Source: Bog-473 sp963828825 (lineage in GTDB: Bacteria; Actinomycetota; Acidimicrobiia; Acidimicrobiales; RAAP-2). From it: a stretch of 64,000 nt of DNA. Positions 28,932-35,338 of this stretch are shown here, piece after piece (the first letter of the stretch is position 1; each line of letters starts with the position of its first letter). Position numbers and translations under genes: made by a program. The notes beneath the pieces were generated by a model, which worked only from the letters and a program-made list of their open reading frames with translations, did not search any database and was not told the origin of the DNA. The DNA is taken from NCBI GenBank assembly GCA_963828825.1, contig CAWHGF010000001.1, positions 62,001 through 126,000 of the forward strand. Direction: 5' to 3'.

Positions 28932-29591
28932 CGCGTCGGGGTTTCTGGCGTACCCTTCGCTGCGTTCAATTTGGTGGCGTAGATCGCCGCCTCGGTACGA
29001 CTTGACATCTTGAGCTTGCGCAAGAGACCCGTGATGTAGTTCTTCACCGTGTGCTCGGCGAGGAACATGGATTCTGCAATCTGTCGGTTGGTTTGCCCTT
29101 CGGCGATGAGGTCGAGGATCCGTCGTTCCTGGGGCGTCAGGCCTTGGATCTCGGAGTCGGCTTTTGGCGGGTTGGAGATGCGTTCAACCACCCGTGCCAC
29201 GGTTTTCGGATCGAGCAGACTCTCGCCAGCCGCGACGCGGTGCACGTCGTCGATGAGATCGCGGGGCTTGATCTGTTTCAGGACGTAGCCGGCCGCTCCG
29301 GCCATCACACTGGCGAAGAGCGCCTCGTCGTCGGCGAAGCTCGTGAGCATCAAGCAGGCCAGCTCCGGCATCAACGAGCGTGCGTCTCGGCAGACCTCGA
29401 TACCGCTGCCATCTTCGAGGCGAACGTCGAGGATGGCGACGTCGGGCTGGGCCAGAGGGATCCGTTCCATGCGCCTCGGCCGCCGTTGCCGCTTCACCGA
29501 CGACCTCGATGTCGTCGTCGGACTCGAGCAGGAGGCGGATTCCCTCCCGGACCACCTCATGGTCGTCGAGGAGGAAGACGCGGATCGCCAT
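28928..29591 (-). CDS. DosR/DevR-like NarL-family response regulator (frameshifted)
   Basis: From ATG at 29591: MAIRVFLLDDHEVVREGIRL is the receiver N-terminus with the acidic pair. One frame later come DVAILDVRLEDGSG (phosphorylated Asp), MLTSFADDEALFASVMAGAA and YVLKQI with the conserved Lys. The C-terminus LTPQERRILDLIAEGQTNRQ followed by FLAEHTVKNYITGLLRKL is a GerE HTH very close to mycobacterial DosR (there FLAEKTVKNY). The Lys-Asn pair used in DNA contact is kept; the preceding Lys is His here. The frames differ by one base near 29468-29475 (GCATGGAACGG). Repaired, it is about 221 residues, normal for DosR. It is divergent from the DosS-like kinase at 29684, whereas in mycobacteria the two are in one operon. 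Confidence 0.82.
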
Positions 29592-29683
29592 CCAGCCATT
29601 GTGCCAGTGCCGGCAGCCCCGAGCGTGCACTTTCCAGTTTCGCCGCCTGTCTCCAGCCGGTCATCCCCGGTACGATCGGGGCC

Positions 29684-30808
29684 GTGCCCTACCACAGGAT
29701 CAGCGATCCTGAGAAACTGGGTCGTCTGATGGACGCCGTGCTCATGATCGAGGCCGATATCGAGCTCCCGGTGTTACTGGGTCATCTGGTCGAAGAGGCT
29801 CGTGCCCTGGTTGGTGCTCGCTACGGTGCCCTCGGTGTGCTCAACGAGGCCCGAACGGGTCTCGAGCAGTTCTTGACTGCTGGGCTGAGTGAGTCGGAAG
29901 AGCGGGCGATCAGGCCTCGGCCAACGGGTCGAGGCGTCCTTGGGCTCTTGATCACTGACCCTGCGCCCCTCCGATTGCGCGAACTTGGCACGCATGAGCT
30001 CAGTTACGGGTTCCCCCCAAACCATCCACCGATGGACTCCTTCCTCGGAGTGCCCATCCGGGCAAAAGGTGAGGTTTTCGGCAACTTCTATCTCACCGAC
30101 AAGGTCGGAGCCGATGACTTCACCGACGAGGACGAAGCCCTCGCTGAAGCCCTCGCTCTTGCTGCGGGCATCGCGATCGACAACACGCGCCTGCACGACC
30201 GTGTCCGGACGATCAGCGTGCTCGATGACCGAGAACGGATCGGTCGTGACCTCCATGACAGGGTGGTGCAGCGCTTGTTCGCCGTGGGTATGGCCTTGCA
30301 GGGGGCTGCACGCCTCCCCGAGCTCGACCTCGTGCGAAAACGGATCGACAAAGTGGTGGATGATCTCGACGCCACCATTTCCGAGATCCGTACCACGATC
30401 TTCGAACTCGGCGACAGCGCCATCCCTGGCGGGCTTCGTCAGGCCGTCGTCAGCCTGGCGGACGAGTTGGCACCCACCCTCGGTGTTCGTCCCGAACTGA
30501 CCTTTGAAGGTGCCGTAGACAACGCCATTCCTCAGCGGACCGCCGATCATTTGCTGGCGGTGTTGCGCGAAATGCTCTCCAACGTCGGCAAGCATGCGCA
30601 AGCCACACGTGTTGTGGTCATCCTGCTTGTGGCCGACGACATCACCCTTGAAGTCGTCGACAACGGAGTCGGAGTGGCTCCCGCCGCGGATGGTGGTGGA
30701 TTGGGGTTGATGAACCTTCGGCGCCGCGCCGAGAAGCTTGGTGGTACGTTCGAGATTCAGACGGTAGACGTCGGTGGTGCCAAAGCCACCTGGCGCGTCC
30801 CCATCTGA
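29684..30808 (+). CDS. DosS/DevS-like GAF sensor histidine kinase
   Basis: From GTG at 29684, 374 residues. Residues about 25-170 are one GAF domain (VGARYGALGVLNEARTGLEQ, then GFPPNHPPMDSFLGVPIRAK and NFYLTDKVGADDFTDEDEAL). They are followed by the HisKA_3 dimerisation helix ERIGRDLHDRVVQRLFAVGM with the phospho-accepting His, and an HATPase domain (LREMLSNVGKHAQATRVVV, LEVVDNGVGV, GGGLGLMNLRRRAEKLGG). The wording is that of mycobacterial DosS/DosT, which bind haem in their first GAF and sense O2, NO and CO. Here only one GAF is present, and whether it binds haem cannot be told. Partner: the divergent response regulator ending at 28928. Its 3' end overlaps the convergent GNAT gene by 52 bases. 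Confidence 0.85.
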   Translation: MPYHRISDPEKLGRLMDAVLMIEADIELPVLLGHLVEEARALVGARYGALGVLNEARTGLEQFLTAGLSESEERAIRPRPTGRGVLGLLITDPAPLRLRELGTHELSYGFPPNHPPMDSFLGVPIRAKGEVFGNFYLTDKVGADDFTDEDEALAEALALAAGIAIDNTRLHDRVRTISVLDDRERIGRDLHDRVVQRLFAVGMALQGAARLPELDLVRKRIDKVVDDLDATISEIRTTIFELGDSAIPGGLRQAVVSLADELAPTLGVRPELTFEGAVDNAIPQRTADHLLAVLREMLSNVGKHAQATRVVVILLVADDITLEVVDNGVGVAPAADGGGLGLMNLRRRAEKLGGTFEIQTVDVGGAKATWRVPI

Positions 30809-31329
30809 GCGCTCGAGCTTTTTCGCGGAGCTGAGGCGATATCCATCCTCATTTCGACCGTCCCCCACTGATCCGTTGAAGACACTGGGAACCCGGCCTC
30901 TCGGAACGCAGCCAGCATCGTCGCGTTTTCGTCCAGCAACTCGGCTTTGAACTGAAGCACACCGAGTCCCCTGGCTATGTGGGCCAATCGGTGAAGGAGC
31001 TCCGTGGCTATGTGCTGATGTTGGTAGCCATCGGCGACTACGAATGCGACCTCGGCTTGTGTCTGGTCACAGAGCCGGTCACAACGTCCGACGGCGATGA
31101 ACTTGCCGTTGAACTCGACCACGAGGGCGACACGATCCACCGCATGAACGCAGGAGAAGTGCGGGAGCCCGTCAGAGCTGAGCTCTGAGTGCGGGTAGAA
31201 GTACCGCAAAAACAGTGATCGGTCTGACAAGCCTCGGTAGAATTCCGCGAGCGCCGGCCCGTCATCAGGAGAGATAGGACGCACCCGTGCCTCGGTCCCG
31301 TCTGACAGGGTCATCATTTCCGTGCACAT
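30757..31329 (-). CDS. GNAT-family acetyltransferase
   Basis: About 190 residues from ATG at 31329 (MCTEMMTLSDGTEARVRPIS). RPISPDDGPALAEFYRGLSD and FLRYFYPH are the N-terminal part of the GNAT domain. EVAFVVADGYQHQHIATELL with HRLA is the acetyl-CoA-binding motif A, although the usual Q/RxxGxG/A loop is weak here (YQHQHIA). It is closely similar to the GNAT protein at 42953-43627 (LVVETEGTLIAVGRFDR versus LVVEFNGKFIAVGRCDR). Related actinobacterial enzymes, some with cyclic nucleotide domains, acetylate lysines of metabolic proteins, so protein acetylation is a possible role. Several DosR-like boxes lie upstream at 31365-31469. Confidence 0.75.
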   Translation of the reverse strand: MCTEMMTLSDGTEARVRPISPDDGPALAEFYRGLSDRSLFLRYFYPHSELSSDGLPHFSCVHAVDRVALVVEFNGKFIAVGRCDRLCDQTQAEVAFVVADGYQHQHIATELLHRLAHIARGLGVLQFKAELLDENATMLAAFREAGFPVSSTDQWGTVEMRMDIASAPRKSSSAQMGTRQVALAPPTSTV

Positions 31330-31364
31330 ACCCTCACGTTGCGGGAACTGCCTCCGGTTCGGTA

Positions 31365-31469
31365 GGGACATTCCTCCTCGAACCCCAGGCCTTTGGTCCT
31401 GACGCTCAGACGGGGCCGTCCATTTCGAGAAACGGGACCCCTGACCCTGACTCCTAGGACCTAGGTCCC
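31365..31469. promoter_or_regulatory. Cluster of DosR-box-like repeats in a divergent promoter
   Basis: Between the GNAT gene and a universal stress protein gene. AGGACCTAGGTCCC (31456-31469, core GGACCTAGGTCC a perfect palindrome) lies 36 bases before the USP start. Weaker copies are GGGACCCCTGACCC (31434-31447), AGGCCTTTGGTCCT (31387-31400) and GGGACATTCCTCCT (31365-31378). Four in 105 bases suggests a strongly controlled promoter. Confidence 0.6.
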
Positions 31470-31505
31470 TAGCTCAGTACTCTTCCGACCAGCCACGATC
31501 AAGAG

Positions 31506-31961
31506 ATGACCTCTGCCACCAACGGCGAGCGCCCCGCGGATCACCCCTCTGAGCTGCGGGTGGTCGTCGGCGTCGACGGTTCTGACTGCGGAACACGGGC
31601 TCTTGAGTTCGCTGCTCACGAGGCGGCGTTTCGAGGTGCCCTCCTCCACGTCGTAAGCGCCTACGAGGACGCCCCATTTACAACGCCCTGGCCGGTTGTT
31701 CCGCTCGTGCTCGATCAGGTTTCTGCCGCGGCCGCCGTGGACGAGTCCCTCGCCCGTGTCCAAGAGATTGAGCCTGCGATCGTGAGCAAGGGCGAGATCC
31801 GATACGGCTTAGCCGGAAGAGTGCTGGTGTCACTAAGCCAAAACGCGACCGTGTTGGTTGTCGGATCCCGCGGCCGAAACGAGCTCGCCAGCCTCCTCCT
31901 CGGCTCGGTCTCCGAGTACTGCGTGCATCATGCCGCTCCACCCGTCACGGTCGTTCGCTGA
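31506..31961 (+). CDS. Universal stress protein
   Basis: A 151-residue single-domain USP. LRVVVGVDGSDCGTRALEFA is the N-terminal strand and helix. VLVVGSRGRNELASLLLGSV with SEYC carries the ATP-binding G-2x-G-9x-G-S motif, followed by the last strand PPVTVVR. USPs bind ATP or AMP and support survival in stasis or hypoxia, and several are among the best-induced DosR targets in mycobacteria. Intact. ATG at 31506 sits 36 bases after a strong DosR-like palindrome. The next gene follows five bases after its stop. Confidence 0.9.
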   Translation: MTSATNGERPADHPSELRVVVGVDGSDCGTRALEFAAHEAAFRGALLHVVSAYEDAPFTTPWPVVPLVLDQVSAAAAVDESLARVQEIEPAIVSKGEIRYGLAGRVLVSLSQNATVLVVGSRGRNELASLLLGSVSEYCVHHAAPPVTVVR

Positions 31962-31966
31962 CGTCC

Positions 31967-32523
31967 ATGAAGCCCGCTCTCGTTGACAGGGTGCCCTATG
32001 CCGAGCCCACCACGACCGCCTCGCCAGACACGGAGGCGCCCGATCCGCTCGCGGCGATCGACAGCGTGCTCGATGTCTGGTCGGCTCGACGGCGAGCCTT
32101 TCGTCGCCAGCGGGACGAGGCTGAGCATGAGCGCCGCGAGTTCATCCGCCACGCCGAAGAACTCGCCGACAGAGTGATTCGACCCCGCTTCCAGGTCATT
32201 GCGCAACGACTCAAGGCGTGCGGCGGGGACGGCTGGCTCGTGGAACATCCCAGGGACGCTTTCCACGGCCTGCGCCTCACGCTTTGGATGGCGCTCGATC
32301 GGGAGGTGGTGCTGCTCGCTCGCCCAGACCGCTTTCCCTACATTCAGCTGGACCTTGACGTGCCGAAAAGGAGGTTCACCGTTTGGGAGGGGGATATGTG
32401 GGACGACAGGGCGCCAGTCGAGCCACCGACCCGTGGGAGCTGAGCGACATCACCGGTCCGGTGGTCACTGGACGGGTCATTGCCATTCTCCGCAGAGCGG
32501 GAAGCCACGACGTGCTGACGTGA
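31967..32523 (+). CDS. Hypothetical protein (probable frameshift near the C-terminus)
   Basis: From ATG at 31967 the frame gives 158 residues to 32443. It has a Pro/Thr-rich start, a charged helix (WSARRRAFRRQRDEAEHERR), then a folded-looking part (WMALDREVVLLARPDRFPYI and LDLDVPKRRFTVWEGDMWDD). Near 32400-32410 a neighbouring frame continues with GASRATDPWELSDITGPVVT and GRVIAILRRAGSHDVLT to TGA 32521-32523, a better-looking end. A one-base shift is therefore likely, and the full product would be about 185 residues. I do not recognise the family. It follows a universal stress protein by five bases and is presumably cotranscribed with it. Confidence 0.55.
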
Positions 32524-32639
32524 ACGGCAGAGAATCAATGCCGAGAGCCGCTCGCGAATCACATCGTTTTTCTCGGCGTGCCGAACCCTTGGGCGTTCGG
32601 TATTCACCCAGGCAATCGGAAGAATGAGGAGCTCATCCC

Positions 32640-33077
32640 GTGCCCGAGGTTGTGGATCCACCGCTCGCTCGGAGGATTGTCCTGGGAGTCGATGGTTCCG
32701 ATGGGTCCCAGAAAGCGCTCGACTGGGCCATTGCGGAGGCGATTCGTTTCCCAGCGGTCCTCGAACTCGTAACCGCATGGATGTTCCCCATGGCGTTGGG
32801 CTATGTCTTCGCCAAAACCCCCAATGAGGTGCGACAGGAGATGCAACGTATCGCCGAGATGGCCGTGTCTCATGTAGCGGAAGTCGCCCCAGAAGTCGTC
32901 GTGAGATCAACTCTGAGCGAAGCAGAAGCGGGACCAGCTCTTGTGAAGCTGAGCACTGCAGCCGATCTTCTCGTCGTCGGGTCACGAGGACATGGTGGCA
33001 TTCGCGAACTGTTGCTCGGCTCGGTCGGTACCTACTGCGCCCAACATGCTCGCTGCCCCATCGTGATCGTCAGGTAG
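32640..33077 (+). CDS. Universal stress protein
   Basis: A 145-residue USP from GTG at 32640. RIVLGVDGSDGSQKALDWAI is the N-terminal signature and LLVVGSRGHGGIRELLLGSV with GTYC the ATP-binding loop. The frame is intact. It lies 116 bases after the possible end of the preceding hypothetical gene and directly upstream of an IS3 element whose left end is 34 bases beyond its stop. No convincing DosR-like box is seen immediately upstream, so it may be read from the promoter at 31470. Confidence 0.88.
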   Translation: MPEVVDPPLARRIVLGVDGSDGSQKALDWAIAEAIRFPAVLELVTAWMFPMALGYVFAKTPNEVRQEMQRIAEMAVSHVAEVAPEVVVRSTLSEAEAGPALVKLSTAADLLVVGSRGHGGIRELLLGSVGTYCAQHARCPIVIVR

Positions 33078-33164
33078 ACCCAACCCGGGTACTGTCGACG
33101 CCCAGCTTTCTGAATCGGCCTGGGAATCCTGGAGGCTCCATACCTTGGAAGCGAGGATGGAGCC

Positions 33165-33494
33165 ATGGAGAAGCAACCGACCACGAAGCGGTACCCGCCT
33201 GAGCTGAAGGAGAGGGCGGTGCGCATGGTGCATGAGCTGCGAGAGCAGGACCCCCACGACAAGACGGTGATCTCGAGGGTGGCCCGTCAGCTGGGCGTCG
33301 GCGACGAGTCGCTGCGGGCCTGGGTCAAGCGAGCCGACGTCGACGCCGGCAAGCGGCCGGGGATGACGAGCGAGGAGCAGGCCGAGCTCAAGCGCCTGCG
33401 CAAGGAGAATTTCGAGCTGCGGCGGGCCAATGACATCTTGCAGGCAGCGGCCAGTTTCTTCGGGGCGGAGCTCGACCGCCGACACAAGAAGTAG
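33165..33494 (+). CDS. IS3-family transposase OrfA
   Basis: A 109-residue HTH protein. YPPELKERAVRMVHELREQD and VARQLGVGDESLRAWVKRAD form the helix-turn-helix, followed by a leucine-zipper-like helix (LKRLRKENFELRRANDILQA). Normal IS3 OrfA length. The OrfB frame continues in -1, so the fused transposase would be made by programmed frameshifting near the end of this frame. Confidence 0.9.
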   Translation: MEKQPTTKRYPPELKERAVRMVHELREQDPHDKTVISRVARQLGVGDESLRAWVKRADVDAGKRPGMTSEEQAELKRLRKENFELRRANDILQAAASFFGAELDRRHKK

Positions 33495-34411
33495 TTGCCT
33501 TCATCGACGCCCATCGGGACCGCACGACCGATGGGCGTCGATGGGGGGTCGAGCCGATCTGCGAACAGCTCGCGGTCGCCCCCTCCACCTACTACGACGC
33601 CAAGTCCCGTCCGCCGTCGGCCCGCGCCCTGCGCGACGCCGAGCTCGGCCCCAAGCTCGAGGCGCTCTGGAAGCGCAACTACTCGGTCTACGGACGGCGC
33701 AAGCTGACCAAGGCGGCCCGCCGTGCCGGCCACAACGTCGGGCGCGACCAGGTAGCCCGCCTCATGCGCTGCCAGGGCATACGCGGGGCCAGCCGGGCGA
33801 AGAAGCGCTTCACCACCAAGTCCGATCCGGACCACGTCCGCGCCCCGGACCTCGTCAATCGCAACTTCAGCGCCAGCCGTCCCGACGAACTGTGGGTGTG
33901 CGACTTCACGTACTGCTCGACATGGAGCGGCATCGTCTACGTCGCCTTCGTGATCGACGTCTCCCGGCGCCTCGTCGGCTGGAAGGCGGCGCGCTCGATG
34001 ACGACGACCCTGGTCCTCGACGCGCTCAACATGGCCGCGTGGTCACGTCGACACAGCGATCTCGCCTGCGTCACGTGTCACTCCGATGCGGGATCGCAAT
34101 ACACCTCAATTGCCTACACCGAGCGCCTCGACGACATCGGGGCCGCACCGTCGATCGGGACGATCGGCGACAGCTTCGACAACGCCATGGCTGAATCGGT
34201 CATCGGCCTGTTCAAGACCGAGCTGCACCGCAACCCCGCCGCCCTTGCCGCCAACGGCGGGCCTTGGAAGGGCCTCGACGACCTCGAGATCGCCACCTGC
34301 GCCTGGGTGTCGTGGTTCAACGAGGAGCGTCTCCACGGAGAGCTCTACGACCGGACGCCCGCCGAAGTCGAAGCCGAGTACCGTCTCAGATCTCAGCCCG
34401 CAGTGGCATGA
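33491..34411 (+). CDS. IS3-family transposase OrfB (integrase catalytic domain)
   Basis: The frame runs from about 33491 (VVAFIDAHRDRTTDGRRWGV) to 34411, about 306 residues, in -1 relative to OrfA. It has the HTH_21 region (YGRRKLTKAARRAGHNVGRD) and the DDE core: DELWVCDFTYCSTWSG with the first Asp, HSDAGSQYTS with the second, and NEERLHGELYDRTPAEVE with the Glu region. No lesions are visible, so the element may still be active. Confidence 0.9.
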   Translation, partial: VVAFIDAHRDRTTDGRRWGVEPICEQLAVAPSTYYDAKSRPPSARALRDAELGPKLEALWKRNYSVYGRRKLTKAARRAGHNVGRDQVARLMRCQGIRGASRAKKRFTTKSDPDHVRAPDLVNRNFSASRPDELWVCDFTYCSTWSGIVYVAFVIDVSRRLVGWKAARSMTTTLVLDALNMAAWSRRHSDLACVTCHSDAGSQYTSIAYTERLDDIGAAPSIGTIGDSFDNAMAESVIGLFKTELHRNPAALAANGGPWKGLDDLEIATCAWVSWFNEERLHGELYDRTPAEVEAEYRLRSQPAVA

Positions 34412-34523
34412 GGAACCAAACAAACGAGCCTCCGGCAAACCCAGGCCGATTCACTCAATGGCGATCGGCATCTGCTGAGACCAGCATCTGGCGATCCACG
34501 GCTGACCAAGGTCACGGCCGCTT

Positions 34524-34537
34524 GGGACCTTTCTCTC
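34524..34537. promoter_or_regulatory. DosR-box-like site upstream of the XRE-PNPOx gene
   Basis: GGGACCTTTCTCTC followed by TAG, 36 bases before the ATG at 34574. The left half is perfect and the whole resembles AGGACCTTTCTCCCTAG at 21397. The 36-base distance to the start equals that of the boxes before the USP genes at 31506 and (35 bases) 42651. Confidence 0.5.
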
Positions 34538-34573
34538 TAGAGATCGTTCCGCCCAGTCCCTCACAATGGCTCT

Positions 34574-35278
34574 ATGACGCCAACCGCTCACGTTGAAGAG
34601 CCGTCCGGCTCCGCCACCAATGCAGGTGCCAGCGACCTTGCCCGGCGAGTCACCCACCGCCGCAAGGAGCTAGGTCTTTCTGCCGAAGAGCTTGCGCAAC
34701 GCGTCGGCATGGATCCCAATTACTTCAACTACTTCGAGCACAACGCGAACGCTCGCTTGAGTGCTGGAACGCTCAACCTCATTGCGACCGTCCTGGACAC
34801 GTCCCCGATTGCCCTCGCGGGGGGCGAGCTGGACCGCCCACCGGGAAGGGGCAGAGGCTGGCGCCACCCCACACTCGAAGTCCTGACGAGGGAGCAGTGT
34901 GACGCCCATGTTTCCGCGGGAGGGGTGGGACGAGTCGTCTTTTACACGGAACGGGGCCCCGTCGCCCTACCCGTCAACTTTGAGTTCGCGGCTGGGGAAG
35001 TCATTCTCAGTACGGACTCGGCGAAGGCCGATCTCCTCGCCGCTCAGCCGGTGGTCGGTTTCGAGATCGATCGGCTCGATGAGGCCTTGAGCGAGGGTTG
35101 GAGCGTGCTCATCAGCGGTCCCGCCCATCATGTGGATGATTCGGATGAGGTGCTGCGGCTCTCATCGCTCGACCTCGAGGCATGGGCCGGCGGCGATCGC
35201 CACGAGCTGGTCAAGATCACTCCTGTCACGGTCACAGGTCGTGTCATCGTCCACAGCTCCGTTCCGGATGAGGACTGA
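34574..35278 (+). CDS. XRE-type HTH fused to a PNPOx-like flavin-binding domain
   Basis: A 234-residue protein. Residues about 20-80 are a Cro/CI-type HTH (DLARRVTHRRKELGLSAEEL, AQRVGMDPNYFNYFEHN). Residues about 95-230 are a PNPOx-like split barrel (GGVGRVVFYTERGPVALPVN, LAAQPVVGFEIDRLDEALSE, GWSVLISGPAHHV). Such fusions are known in actinobacteria and could sense flavin or redox state at DNA, but no function is established to my knowledge. The second domain is related to the proteins at 28154 and 45273. The stop is 60 bases before the phosphoketolase gene, probably one operon. Confidence 0.8.
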   Translation: MTPTAHVEEPSGSATNAGASDLARRVTHRRKELGLSAEELAQRVGMDPNYFNYFEHNANARLSAGTLNLIATVLDTSPIALAGGELDRPPGRGRGWRHPTLEVLTREQCDAHVSAGGVGRVVFYTERGPVALPVNFEFAAGEVILSTDSAKADLLAAQPVVGFEIDRLDEALSEGWSVLISGPAHHVDDSDEVLRLSSLDLEAWAGGDRHELVKITPVTVTGRVIVHSSVPDED

Positions 35279-35338
35279 ACCGATGCCAAGCGCGGTCGTC
35301 AGTCTCAACGTAACTGGACACCATCGTCGGTCGAGTAC

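Larger units (their letters stand above)
33111..34453 (+). mobile_element. IS3-family insertion sequence
   Basis: A 1,343-base element with imperfect terminal inverted repeats. The left end TGAATCGGCCTGGG...GGAGGCTC (33111-33139) matches the reverse complement of the right end (34425-34453), giving TG...CA termini. It encodes two overlapping frames with the IS3 arrangement of OrfA and OrfB in the -1 frame. The three bases flanking it (TTC left, CTC right) are not identical, so no clean target duplication is visible. It sits between a universal stress protein gene and an XRE-PNPOx gene inside the stress cluster. Confidence 0.85.

Noticed and set aside
33108..34456. Target-site duplication of the IS3 element
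   Set aside because: The three flanking bases (TTC and CTC) differ, so no duplication can be claimed.
35300..35338. DosR-like box directly before phosphoketolase
   Set aside because: TGGACACCATCGTCGG resembles one half only and lacks the other arm. Transcription from the upstream XRE-PNPOx promoter is more likely.
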